Virus record (IMG/VR): IMGVR_UViG_3300046002_000788
Coordinates: 1 to 20,490 of that record
Length of the DNA: 20,490 nt
Direction: 5' to 3' (one strand)
Source: a virus
Numbering within the stretch: the stretch's first letter is position 1; every line of letters starts with the position of its first letter. Positions 1 through 5,760 of this stretch are shown in pieces. A program made the translations under genes and the position numbers. The notes below the pieces were generated by a model. The model was not told where the DNA came from, searched no databases, and was given only the letters and a program-made list of their open reading frames with translations.

Positions 1-156
1 AATGCACTTGCCTTGGTTGTAGAGTTCCAACGCATCGGCCTTGTGCTTGCCGCCAGCGTATTCACCGATGTGATATACCACCTCGTCGCCGCGCTTCATT
101 GAGTCCAGCATGGTGTGCAGGACACCACGCTGGTCTTTGACAATGTTGTATTCCAT
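1..156 (-). CDS. Small hypothetical protein, truncated by window edge
   Basis: This is the first 52 codons of a gene that runs off the left edge. It starts at an ATG 8 bases after the stop of the SSB gene, with a purine-rich GAGCGAG stretch just upstream, so it is most likely the next gene of the same leftward operon. The visible protein begins MEYNIVKDQRGVLHTMLDSM and looks like a compact mixed alpha/beta fold with many charged residues and no membrane segment. I do not recognise the family. Its position next to SSB suggests an early or DNA-metabolism role, but that is inference only. Confidence 0.6.
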   Translation of the reverse strand, partial: MEYNIVKDQRGVLHTMLDSMKRGDEVVYHIGEYAGGKHKADALELYNQGKCI

Positions 157-164
157 GCGCTCGC

Positions 165-533
165 TCAAAATGGGATCGAGTCCTCAAGATCATCGCGGCT
201 ATTTTGCTGCGGCTCTTGTTCGCTGCGTTCCTTCGTGCCGCCCATAAACGTCAGGTCTTGCACCGAAAGCGTCAGGCGGCCCTTGCCTTCGTAAACATCC
301 ACGCCGGGGCGACCAGACACCACAAGTTTCGTGCCTTTGACGATGTGGCTGCTTAGGCTGTCAGCCCGCTTTCCCCAAATGCTGCACTGCACCCAAGTGC
401 TGTCGCGCTTCTGGCCGTTCTTGTCTTTGCCGTTGTCGATGGCGATTGAGAAACCCAGCACAGGGTCACCGCCCTGCGTGGTTCGTAACTGGGCGTCTTT
501 GCCTACGTTCCCGGCGATTGTCATGTTGATCAT
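165..533 (-). CDS. ssb: Single-stranded DNA-binding protein (SSB)
   Basis: A 122-residue SSB. It would coat single-stranded DNA during phage replication and recombination in the cytoplasm. Residues about 4-97 look like the OB fold: MTIAGNVGKDAQLR at the start, then the aromatic/basic WVQCSIWGKRA stretch and the strand VVSGRPGVDVYEGKGR. A short hydrophilic linker leads to the acidic C-terminal tip DDLEDSIPF, the usual docking tail for partner proteins. The same frame is open upstream to 665, but the ATG at 533 is preferred. It has AAGGAG seven bases upstream and begins the conserved fold, and the upstream residues would overlap the preceding gene. It is shorter than cellular SSBs (about 170 residues), as is common in phages. 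It probably works with the ERF, YqaJ and NinB proteins encoded divergently. Confidence 0.93.
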   Translation of the reverse strand: MINMTIAGNVGKDAQLRTTQGGDPVLGFSIAIDNGKDKNGQKRDSTWVQCSIWGKRADSLSSHIVKGTKLVVSGRPGVDVYEGKGRLTLSVQDLTFMGGTKERSEQEPQQNSRDDLEDSIPF

Positions 534-558
534 TTTTTTGCTCCTTGCATCTGATCCA

Positions 559-590
559 TTGGAATCCAGCCCCGCAAGGCTGGCAACCAA
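559..590 (-). other. Hairpin upstream of ssb
   Basis: A perfect 6-bp stem (CCAGCC 566-571 with GGCTGG 578-583, 6-nt loop) is extended by an outer TTGG/CCAA stem (559-562 with 587-590) across a 3x3 internal loop. It lies between the preceding early gene and the SSB ribosome binding site, about 26 nt from the SSB start. There is no U-run after it in the leftward direction, so it is not a standard terminator. It could be an attenuator, an RNA-processing site or a translational control element. The structure is visible; the function is not known. Confidence 0.4.
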
Positions 591-594
591 ACGA

Positions 595-990
595 TCATGC
601 CTTTGCCCAGCACCCGTAAACCATCCGGTCAGAGCAATCAAAAATGTCATGCGGCGTTCCATCAATCACCGCCACAAAGTGTTTTGCTTGCCGTGCAATC
701 ACTGTGCCTTTTTCGGCTAGATCAGCGCACCGAGCCTTGCGGCCAGAAATCTTAGGAGCGGCAACCCATGCCCAGCCAAACTTCTTCAAAACAGAAGTAA
801 TGACATCCATGTGGATGCCGTCACGGGCGGATTTTTTATATCCGAAACTTGCGGCTTCTTCCGCCATCATGCGGTAAGCAGTTTCATAATCAGTGCCAGT
901 GGCAATCGCCACAGCGCGAACCGCGCAATCGCCTGATTTGCCCTTGCGGCCAGTTGCCGCCTTGCCTCCGTCATTCATCACATAAGCCAT
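595..990 (-). CDS. Early protein with papain-like (C39-type) cysteine fold signature
   Basis: A 131-residue protein in the leftward early operon. The pattern SGDCAVRAVAIATG (Cys22 at the N-terminus of a helix) followed much later by KHFVAVIDGTPHDIFD (His104, then Asp110/Asp119) is the Cys...His...Asp layout of papain-like/C39 folds. Related small proteins of unknown role are common in phages of many hosts. Whether it is an active protease or an inactive fold cannot be told from sequence. The ATG at 990 is chosen over a start at 1029 because a GAGGGAAG sequence lies upstream of it and the earlier residues look non-conserved. It ends 61 bases before ssb. A hairpin separates the two. Confidence 0.75.
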   Translation of the reverse strand: MAYVMNDGGKAATGRKGKSGDCAVRAVAIATGTDYETAYRMMAEEAASFGYKKSARDGIHMDVITSVLKKFGWAWVAAPKISGRKARCADLAEKGTVIARQAKHFVAVIDGTPHDIFDCSDRMVYGCWAKA

Positions 991-1062
991 TTCGTTCTTC
1001 CCTCTCTGTTGCGGTGTTCTTGTAGACACCTTACAACATCCACAAACGCTGTAAACATCTTT

Positions 1063-1079
1063 ATTGCACTTAGCGCAAT
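1063..1079. promoter_or_regulatory. 17-bp operator-like dyad
   Basis: A near-perfect 17-bp palindrome, ATTGCACTTAGCGCAAT, is centred on 1071 with one mismatched pair (1068/1074). It lies in the 94-base gap between the stop of the 191-residue gene and the start of the papain-like gene. Eight bases away (1050-1057) is TGTAAACA; the reverse complement of this octamer also occurs in the divergent control region at 3059-3066. No U-run follows it in the leftward direction. An operator for the phage HTH protein or a host regulator is the simplest reading, without direct support. Confidence 0.35.
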
Positions 1080-1084
1080 TATTT

Positions 1085-1660
1085 TCATTCCATCCGCTTC
1101 ACGCCAAACCCAACATCCCGCATGATTTCCGCAGCCCGGTCTGCTGTCAGGCGTTCACGCGGTTCTGGCTTATGCTCTGCGCCGCGCTGCTTCATCTCCA
1201 GCACCTTAGACGCCGATGCAACGCCGTCCATCTCAACCCTACACCGAGCCACGATGTCACCCTCTAGCGGGCGTTTCCGGCGGTCTGTGTTGGCATCTGA
1301 CTTCCACCAGCGCACGGCGCGTTCAATTGCCCATTGAGGAAAGCCGCTTAGAGCCTGCTCCCAATCTTCGGCCTCCATCTTTCGCACGGCCTGTGGGATG
1401 TCTTTTTCATAGTAAGGGCTGAGAAGGGCGGCAACTCTAGCAACCATCCACACCCCATCCGTTGGCGTCATTAAGGTCTTCTGGATTCTCAGCACGTCTT
1501 CTTTCTCTGGCAACGATGTCGGCTGCAACGCTGGCAAACGCCGCAGCCATGCCAGACCCTTGTCTAGCATTTCCTCGCTCAGTGGTTCGCTGAGATTGGA
1601 AATACCAATCTGCCTTGACTGTTTGCCATCCGCGTTCTTCTGCGAGACCAAGTGCGTCAT
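1085..1660 (-). CDS. Replication-associated protein, possible helicase-loader-like
   Basis: A 191-residue, Trp-rich helical protein directly after the replication-initiator-like gene. The ATG at 1660 is favoured because AGGAG sits nine bases upstream. The frame is open to 1705, but those extra residues have no good ribosome site. The core contains MVARVAALLSPYY, a run ending FPQWAIERAVRWW and RKRPLEGDIVARCR. From memory this is a pattern seen in uncharacterised proteins following initiators in alphaproteobacterial phages. By position it may be a helicase loader or initiator partner, as lambda P is to O, but no AAA+ or other diagnostic motif is visible. Its first 224 bases lie inside the 3' end of the initiator gene in another frame, an unusually long overlap. 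Confidence 0.72.
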   Translation of the reverse strand: MTHLVSQKNADGKQSRQIGISNLSEPLSEEMLDKGLAWLRRLPALQPTSLPEKEDVLRIQKTLMTPTDGVWMVARVAALLSPYYEKDIPQAVRKMEAEDWEQALSGFPQWAIERAVRWWKSDANTDRRKRPLEGDIVARCRVEMDGVASASKVLEMKQRGAEHKPEPRERLTADRAAEIMRDVGFGVKRME

Positions 1661-2276
1661 CGGGGTTTTCTCCTGCATTGAAAATCTCCTGTAAGGTGGA
1701 TGCAAGCCTCTTGGCTGCGGTTAGGGTCAAGCCCTTGCTCTTGGATTTCTTGCGATACTCGATGAAACTGTTGACCGCAGCTTCTGAAGCCCACATTGCC
1801 AAACAATCAAAAATCTCTGAGGCTTCATTAATCACGGGCGGCTTGCCCGCCTTATCTTGTTTACCAACTGGTTTATGATCTGTGTTTATATCTGGTATAG
1901 GTTGGCCCTCAGTGACCAGCGCATTGGCCTTTTCTGACCAGCGCATTGGCGATTCTTGACCAATGGCAAGGTTGATCCATTTTGCGCTTTCAGTCGGCGC
2001 ATACCAGTTTGTTCGATCATAACTTGATGCGTTGTGTTCGCCCTTTACGATCAACCCGCTCTCACAAAGCTTCAATAGCGCCGTCTTGATCTGGCTGACT
2101 GTGAGATATGGGAAAAGCTTGGCAAATGCGGTTCTGCTGTTGAACGTCCAAACATACCCATCTTTGATATGCTTCCCGTTCGCAGCGTTCTTCTGGGTCC
2201 ACCAGAAAATGTTCTGGTAGATCACAGCGGCATGGACGCCCACGCGCTGCGCTATGTCTGGATCGAAACTGTGCAT
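1437..2276 (-). CDS. Winged-helix replication initiator-like protein
   Basis: A 279-residue protein. The N-terminal 85 residues begin MHSFDPDIAQRVGVHAAVIY, followed by TFNSRTAFAKLFPYLTVSQI and ALLKLCESGLIV. This is the pattern of phage replication proteins with a winged-helix domain. The middle is a polar linker. The C-terminal part has a helical section ending ALGLAEERGWQTVKADWYF, a GW...DW motif that I recall from DnaD-like/replisome-organiser C-termini. It should bind the phage origin and recruit host replication proteins; this is inferred from family resemblance. The start at 2276 has AAGGAG eight bases upstream. The last 74 codons overlap the next gene out of frame. No iteron array was noticed inside the gene. 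Confidence 0.78.
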   Translation of the reverse strand: MHSFDPDIAQRVGVHAAVIYQNIFWWTQKNAANGKHIKDGYVWTFNSRTAFAKLFPYLTVSQIKTALLKLCESGLIVKGEHNASSYDRTNWYAPTESAKWINLAIGQESPMRWSEKANALVTEGQPIPDINTDHKPVGKQDKAGKPPVINEASEIFDCLAMWASEAAVNSFIEYRKKSKSKGLTLTAAKRLASTLQEIFNAGENPDDALGLAEERGWQTVKADWYFQSQRTTERGNARQGSGMAAAFASVAADIVARERRRAENPEDLNDANGWGVDGC

Positions 2277-2391
2277 CTTGGCACTCCTTGGTGTTGTGGA
2301 GTTGCCTCACGCAGTGTAGAACTGCGATCAGCACATCCGGATCATGTGCTTGCCGATCTCAGCGGATTTCTCCCCCGCTGCGGCTTACTTA

Positions 2392-2423
2392 GGGCAGGTT
2401 GAACGTTTCCGCGTTCCCTGCCC
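2392..2423 (-). other. Strong hairpin between early genes
   Basis: GGGCAGG (2392-2398) pairs with CCTGCCC (2417-2423) and GAACG (2401-2405) with CGTTC (2412-2416), giving 12 pairs with a 2-nt bulge and a 6-nt loop. It lies in the 189-base gap (2277-2465) between the DUF1064 gene and the initiator-like gene, which otherwise holds only an open frame without a standard start codon. In the leftward direction it is followed by TAAGTAAGCC, not a U-run, so it is not a classic terminator. It may be an attenuator, an RNase site or part of the replication origin. The structure is clear; its role is inference. Confidence 0.5.
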
Positions 2424-2465
2424 ACTTCTTTTCTATACCTGATGCAACATCAGATAAAGCGTTTT

Positions 2466-2822
2466 CTATGTCACGCGCAGATTTAATCCCATCGCAATGG
2501 CAACCGCATAGCGCACCTCAAAGTCACGGGTCCAGTGGCCTTTACACTCCTCGATCACCTCAACGCCGTCTTCAACATAGGCGAAGTCTGCCGTATATTT
2601 CATCTTGCGGCCCGTGCGGGTGTATAGCGGGCGATGCTGGCCCATCAGTTCAAACTTGACTTGCCGGCGCAGGTTAGTGATTTCCCCGGCGCGTTCCAAA
2701 AGCTGCAACTCCATGTAGCGCTGGGCTTCCTTTTTGCTCGCAAACTGGACATCGCCAACCATCGTTTTCTTGGCGCCATACTTGCTAGTTGTCTTGCGGG
2801 CGAAGCTGGGTTGTATCTTCAT
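2466..2822 (-). CDS. DUF1064 family protein, putative PD-(D/E)XK nuclease
   Basis: A 118-residue protein matching the DUF1064 phage family: KYGAKKT and FASKKEAQRYMELQLLE near the N-terminus, LRRQVKFEL, then YTADFAYVEDG and VIEECKGHW. Glu32, Asp79 and the Glu92-x-Lys94 pair fit a PD-(D/E)XK nuclease core. Family members are often annotated as Holliday-junction-resolvase-like, though the family is still largely uncharacterised. A role in resolving branched DNA during replication or recombination is an inference from fold and context. Its ATG overlaps the stop of the upstream HTH gene (ATGA), so the two are translationally coupled. A strong hairpin follows the gene. Confidence 0.85.
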   Translation of the reverse strand: MKIQPSFARKTTSKYGAKKTMVGDVQFASKKEAQRYMELQLLERAGEITNLRRQVKFELMGQHRPLYTRTGRKMKYTADFAYVEDGVEVIEECKGHWTRDFEVRYAVAIAMGLNLRVT

Positions 2823-3019
2823 TGCCAGCCATCCGACGAAACAGCCCGGTTGGTGGCAAACTCCACAAATTTCCGCGACAGGCGATCAGGCACGACCGAG
2901 CCAGACAACCAGCGCGACAACTGCGATGCGCTGACACCGAGCATGGCAGCAAAATCTTTCTTCTTCATTTTTTCGGCCTTGATGTGCTGGGCCAGAGCGA
3001 TGCGTGATGTGTTTTCCAT
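2819..3019 (-). CDS. Small Cro/XRE-type helix-turn-helix regulator
   Basis: A 66-residue DNA-binding protein, first gene of the leftward early operon. Residues about 20-42 (KKDFAAMLGVSASQLSRWLS) are a typical XRE helix-turn-helix, with a short helical C-terminus and no protease or oligomerisation domain, so it resembles Cro more than a full CI repressor. The start may be the ATG at 3019 or an in-frame GTG at 3034; neither has a strong ribosome site, and the ATG starts the natural N-terminal helix. It faces the plus-strand recombination operon across a control region that holds repeated GCAAGAT and GTTAGAC motifs, its likely operators. It is coupled to the DUF1064 gene by an ATGA overlap. Whether the phage is temperate cannot be told: no integrase is in the window. 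Confidence 0.82.
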   Translation of the reverse strand: MENTSRIALAQHIKAEKMKKKDFAAMLGVSASQLSRWLSGSVVPDRLSRKFVEFATNRAVSSDGWQ

Positions 3020-3127
3020 GCGGCCATCTTGCACAATCTTGCGCCTGATGCAAATAGTTGTTTACAAGCGCAAGCAAGATCGTTAGACCGATGTTAGACG
3101 AACAACGCAAGAATGGGAGAAAAGACC
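3020..3127. promoter_or_regulatory. Divergent early control region with repeated half-sites
   Basis: This region separates the leftward HTH/replication operon from the rightward recombination operon. The motif ATCTTGC occurs at 3026-3032 and 3036-3042, exactly ten bases apart. Its reverse complement GCAAGAT occurs at 3074-3080, and a variant GCAAGAA at 3107-3113. GTTAGAC occurs twice, at 3082-3088 and 3093-3099, eleven bases apart. A TTGTTTACAA dyad lies at 3058-3067. Helical-turn spacing suggests protein binding sites, the encoded HTH protein being the obvious candidate. TTTACA at 3061 may be a -35 element for rightward transcription, but I see no convincing -10 box on either strand. Confidence 0.5.
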
Positions 3128-3352
3128 ATGCAAGCATACTACAAGGGTGAAGAAATCAAGGTGCGCTTTGTCGCAGAAAGCGTTCGCACAGACTTCGGTG
3201 TGCCGGGTTCGCCGACATGGGAAGAAGTGGACATGAACACGATTGAGGTTGACCAGCTGTTCATTCTGGACACGCCGTTCGACATCAAAGAATTGCCTAA
3301 AGCGCTGCAGGACGCCATCCTGTCACTCTGGAACGAAGTGGAGTTTTACTAA
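3128..3352 (+). CDS. Hypothetical early protein, first gene of recombination operon
   Basis: A 74-residue, mostly acidic protein beginning MQAYYKGEEIKVRF. The ATG at 3128 is chosen over an ATG at 3113 because GGGAGAAAA sits just upstream. Predicted strands at the N-terminus and a helical C-terminus (LPKALQDAILSLWNEVEFY) suggest a small folded domain. I do not recognise the family. As the first gene after the divergent control region it should be made early; small acidic proteins in this position are often regulators or host-takeover factors, but nothing here shows that. Its stop overlaps the next start (TAATG). Confidence 0.7.
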   Translation: MQAYYKGEEIKVRFVAESVRTDFGVPGSPTWEEVDMNTIEVDQLFILDTPFDIKELPKALQDAILSLWNEVEFY

Positions 3353-3444
3353 TGCGCGAATGGATCAAAGATGCAGTTGGGGCTGTGATGCTCTTTGCAA
3401 TGGCCTATGGCCTGTTCTTCTTGGGCTATGGATTGGGGTTCTGA
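3352..3444 (+). CDS. 30-residue membrane peptide
   Basis: A very short gene, MREWIKDAVGAVMLFAMAYG and on to a Gly-Phe end, fitted exactly between two genes: it starts in the stop of the previous one (TAATG) and ends one base before the ERF start. GGAG lies about eight bases upstream of its ATG. After a charged N-terminus of about seven residues, the rest is one continuous hydrophobic segment, so the product would be a single-pass inner membrane peptide. No function is known to me. Possible roles are membrane anchoring of replication or superinfection control; both are speculative. Confidence 0.6.
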   Translation: MREWIKDAVGAVMLFAMAYGLFFLGYGLGF

Positions 3445-3445
3445 T

Positions 3446-4039
3446 ATGACCGAACACAAAAACATCTACATGGCTTTGTGCGCGGCACAGGCTGGCATGG
3501 GCAAAGTTGTGAAAGGCGCAACCAACCCCGCGTTTAAATCCAAGTATGCGGATCTGGCCGATGTGGTTTCTGTCGCCATCCCTGCGCTGACCGAGCAAGG
3601 CATCGCAATGTTCCATATGATGGTGCGGGATGAACAGGGTGCTGTGATGCGCACGATGCTGGTTCATGGCGCCAGCGAAACCAGCGTCTCGTGTGACGTG
3701 CCGCTCATCGTAAATAAAAACGATATGCAGGGAATGAAAAGCGCCACGACCTATGCAAAGCGGATCGGCTTAGAGAGCCTCACAGGCATCGCGCCAGAAG
3801 ACGAAGATGGCAACGCCGCTGCGAAAGCCGCGCCCAAGGTCGAGCCGAGCAAGCTGATCAGCAAAGATCAATATGTGGACATGAGCGACCTGATGTTTGA
3901 CACAAACACAGATAAGGCAAAGTTCTGCGCTTACTGGAAAGTTAAGCAGCTTGAAGACATGACCGAAAAGCAAGCGATTGACGCAATCGCCATGCTTACA
4001 AAAAAAGCAGCGTTGGGGGTGGCAAATGGAAATGCATGA
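3446..4039 (+). CDS. erf: ERF-family single-strand annealing recombinase
   Basis: A 197-residue ERF superfamily protein, which anneals complementary single strands in phage recombination and genome circularisation (P22 Erf is the type member). Visible family features are NPAFKSKYADLADV near residues 27-40, IPALTEQGIA, a strand-rich middle and the signature SATTYAKRIGLESLTGI around 99-115, followed by an acidic/Ala-rich linker and a helical C-terminal region. The ATG at 3446 begins the conserved fold and follows the membrane-peptide gene by one base. It overlaps the start of the YqaJ nuclease gene, its natural exonuclease partner, and SSB is encoded on the opposite arm. Confidence 0.93.
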   Translation: MTEHKNIYMALCAAQAGMGKVVKGATNPAFKSKYADLADVVSVAIPALTEQGIAMFHMMVRDEQGAVMRTMLVHGASETSVSCDVPLIVNKNDMQGMKSATTYAKRIGLESLTGIAPEDEDGNAAAKAAPKVEPSKLISKDQYVDMSDLMFDTNTDKAKFCAYWKVKQLEDMTEKQAIDAIAMLTKKAALGVANGNA

Positions 4040-4649
4040 GCAACGCACAGAAGCATGGCACAGTGCTAGACTTGGCAAAGTTACTGCATCCCGCACCGCC
4101 GATGTGATGGCAAAAACCAAGTCTGGCTATGCGGCCAGCCGGGCTAACTACATGGCCCAGCTTATTACCGAGCGGCTTACGCAGACCTCTGTGAAAGGCT
4201 TCACCAGCGCCGCCATGCAGCATGGCACAGATACCGAACCGCAAGCCCGCATGGCCTATGAACTGATGACAGGTGAAACAGTGGTTGAGACAGGCTTTGT
4301 TCCGCACCCGACCATCGCGGGCTTCGGTGCATCACCTGATGGGTTGGTAGGATCGGATGGGCTGATCGAAATCAAATGCCCAAACTCTGCCACCCACATT
4401 GAGACGCTGCTGGATGGCAAGGTTCCATCTCAATACATGATCCAGATGCAGGTGCAGATGATGTGCTGCGGGCGGGAATGGTGCGATTTCGTCAGCTTTG
4501 ATCCCCGTATGCCCGGAGATATGAATTTCTGGATGCAGCGGGTCCACGCAGATCACGCCACGCAGACAGACATCAAGGCCGAGGTGATTAAGTTCTTGGG
4601 CGATCTGGACATGAAACTTCAGCAGCTGCGGGAGAAGTTCAATGCTTGA
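4026..4649 (+). CDS. YqaJ/lambda-Exo-like viral recombination nuclease
   Basis: A 207-residue YqaJ-domain protein of the lambda exonuclease superfamily, which resects double-stranded ends to make single strands for the annealase. Catalytic pieces are visible: Glu71 in HGTDTEPQAR, Asp105 in GASPDGL, and Glu115-x-Lys117 in LIEIKCP, then the QMQVQMMCCG helix that usually follows. WHSARLGKVTASRTADVM at the N-terminus is also typical. Two start ATGs (4026 and 4032) are close together; the first is taken, after a GGGGGTGG stretch. The gene overlaps the end of erf by 14 bases and the next gene by 8, so the three are expressed together. Confidence 0.94.
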   Translation: MEMHEQRTEAWHSARLGKVTASRTADVMAKTKSGYAASRANYMAQLITERLTQTSVKGFTSAAMQHGTDTEPQARMAYELMTGETVVETGFVPHPTIAGFGASPDGLVGSDGLIEIKCPNSATHIETLLDGKVPSQYMIQMQVQMMCCGREWCDFVSFDPRMPGDMNFWMQRVHADHATQTDIKAEVIKFLGDLDMKLQQLREKFNA

Positions 4650-4818
4650 TCGGAAGCTAATCGTTGAAACCTTTTACCGCCTTGAAGAAGAAGCGGGTGG
4701 CATATGGCACGCCGTAGCATCGTTGACGATGGACAAGGTGGCGGAGGAACTCGACATCCCACGCGATGAGGTCAGCGAAGTGATGGTTTCATATTGGACC
4801 AATCAGGGCGCAGGCTGA
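4642..4818 (+). CDS. Small helical protein, possible HTH
   Basis: A 58-residue gene that starts inside the end of the YqaJ gene and ends in a TGATG overlap with ninB, so it is firmly part of the operon. The second half, MDKVAEELDIPRDEVSEVMV, has the spacing of a helix-turn-helix, while the first half is an amphipathic helix. I do not recognise a named family. It could be a small DNA-binding accessory of the recombination module or a regulator; the sequence does not decide. Confidence 0.68.
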   Translation: MLDRKLIVETFYRLEEEAGGIWHAVASLTMDKVAEELDIPRDEVSEVMVSYWTNQGAG

Positions 4819-5270
4819 TGCCAACCAAGATCATCAGAGATCCAATCCATGTTGAAGCGCTTGCAAACCTGTTGCGCGGGCGCAAACTGCCAATAACCGT
4901 AACGTGGACACAAGGTGCGCCGAGATCAACTGCACAGAACAGACTGGCACAGCGGTGGTTTACTGACATTGCGACACAACTTGGGGATCAAACCCATGAG
5001 GATGTTCGAGCGGATTGCAAACTTCGATTCGGCGTTCCTATTTTGCGAGCGGAAAATGAGGCATTTCGACTTTCTTATGATCGAGTGATCAAAGACCTGC
5101 CTTATGAAGATAAACTTGATGCGATTAAGGCCTTTGATCTGCCAGTCACAAGACTAATGACGGCAAAACAAATGACTGCGTTTATGGATGAAATGCAGCG
5201 AAACTGGACGGCGCAAGGTGTGCGATTAACTGATCCAGAAGCACTGAAATATGAACAGGAGTTCCAATGA
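4818..5270 (+). CDS. ninB: NinB recombination protein
   Basis: A 150-residue protein of the NinB family (lambda NinB/Orf), which binds single-stranded DNA and SSB and assists recombination in place of host RecFOR. The family pattern is clear: an N-terminal strand region with RGRKLPITVTW, the RSTAQNRLAQRWF helix, a basic RADCKLRFGVPIL segment, FRLSYD, and a C-terminal helix with LMTAKQMTAFMDEM and LTDPEAL. The length equals the lambda protein closely. It starts in the stop of the preceding gene and its own stop overlaps the next start (ATGA). Presence of NinB together with ERF gives this phage two annealing/mediator proteins in one operon. Confidence 0.92.
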   Translation: MPTKIIRDPIHVEALANLLRGRKLPITVTWTQGAPRSTAQNRLAQRWFTDIATQLGDQTHEDVRADCKLRFGVPILRAENEAFRLSYDRVIKDLPYEDKLDAIKAFDLPVTRLMTAKQMTAFMDEMQRNWTAQGVRLTDPEALKYEQEFQ

Positions 5271-5527
5271 AACCCAGACTAAACGCCACAAGGTGGCAAG
5301 CGCTTAAAGACATCGAGCAATACGGTCAAGAAGTTTTTACATCAATCCACAGCGGGGTTCATGGCGCTGCTCTTTACAGCCTCGAACTGGTTGGATGGGC
5401 GGAACGTGTGGACCCCCCAGATGATGGCCCGTGGTTTACGATTCAAAGCGTGGGGAATCACTGGCGACTAACAGACCAAGGCAAAGCCGTTCTCAAAGTC
5501 TTACCAACAATCAAACCGAGGAACTGA
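5267..5527 (+). CDS. Hypothetical winged-helix-like protein
   Basis: An 86-residue protein coupled to ninB by an ATGA overlap. The layout LNATRWQALKDIEQYG at the N-terminus, a middle helix (GAALYSLELVGWAERV) and a C-terminal WRLTDQGKAVL is that of small winged-helix proteins; the last segment resembles the wing and final helix seen in MarR/DUF-type phage proteins. DNA binding is therefore plausible but not shown. Its exact family is not recognised. It lies between ninB and the GapR-like gene with a one-base gap to the latter. Confidence 0.72.
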   Translation: MKPRLNATRWQALKDIEQYGQEVFTSIHSGVHGAALYSLELVGWAERVDPPDDGPWFTIQSVGNHWRLTDQGKAVLKVLPTIKPRN

Positions 5528-5528
5528 C

Positions 5529-5759
5529 ATGCAAGACATCAACCAAGAACTGCTTCAGATCGTGGAACGCATCGAGGCGCAGAATGCCACCATTGCAGAC
5601 GAAACTGAGGTGCGCAAAGCGATCTATGCCGAGGCAAAATCATCAGGCTTTGACGTAAAGGTTCTGCGCAAGGTCGTGGCACTGCGGAAGAAACGCGCCG
5701 ATGATCTGGCTGAAGAAGAAGCAATCGAGACCATGTATCGCTCAGCGCTGGGGATGTGA
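5529..5759 (+). CDS. DUF2312/GapR-like nucleoid-associated DNA-binding protein
   Basis: A 76-residue protein of the DUF2312 family, to which Caulobacter GapR belongs. GapR binds AT-rich, overtwisted DNA ahead of replication forks and stimulates topoisomerases. The signature is strong: LLQIVERIEAQNATIADE as a long helix, then KAIYAEAKSSGFDVKVLRKV, VALRKK and an ending EAIETMYRSALGM. The length matches the cellular protein (about 80-90 residues). GAGGA is placed correctly before the ATG. The family is essentially alphaproteobacterial, which supports the host inference. In this operon it may aid phage replication or compete with the host protein; neither is demonstrated. Confidence 0.92.
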   Translation: MQDINQELLQIVERIEAQNATIADETEVRKAIYAEAKSSGFDVKVLRKVVALRKKRADDLAEEEAIETMYRSALGM

Positions 5760-5760
5760 T

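Noticed and set aside
331-720. Plus-strand open frame across the ssb region
   Set aside because: It lies antisense to ssb and the papain-like gene, both of which have recognisable domains, and shows no family pattern or ribosome site.
2062-2334. Minus-strand 90-codon frame overlapping the initiator-like gene
   Set aside because: It is a shifted copy of the initiator's frame (Arg/His/Gln-rich translation) without its own ribosome site; the initiator frame has AAGGAG and a domain match.
2389-2490. Open frame after DUF1064 reading ALSDVASGIEKKWAGNAETF
   Set aside because: The translation looks protein-like, but there is no ATG, GTG or TTG start in the frame after the preceding stop. It could only be reached by frameshifting, for which no slippery site was noticed.
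3035-3112. Sigma-70 promoters in the divergent region
   Set aside because: TTTACA at 3061 could be a -35 box, but no acceptable -10 box at 16-18 bases was found in either direction, so no precise promoter is annotated.
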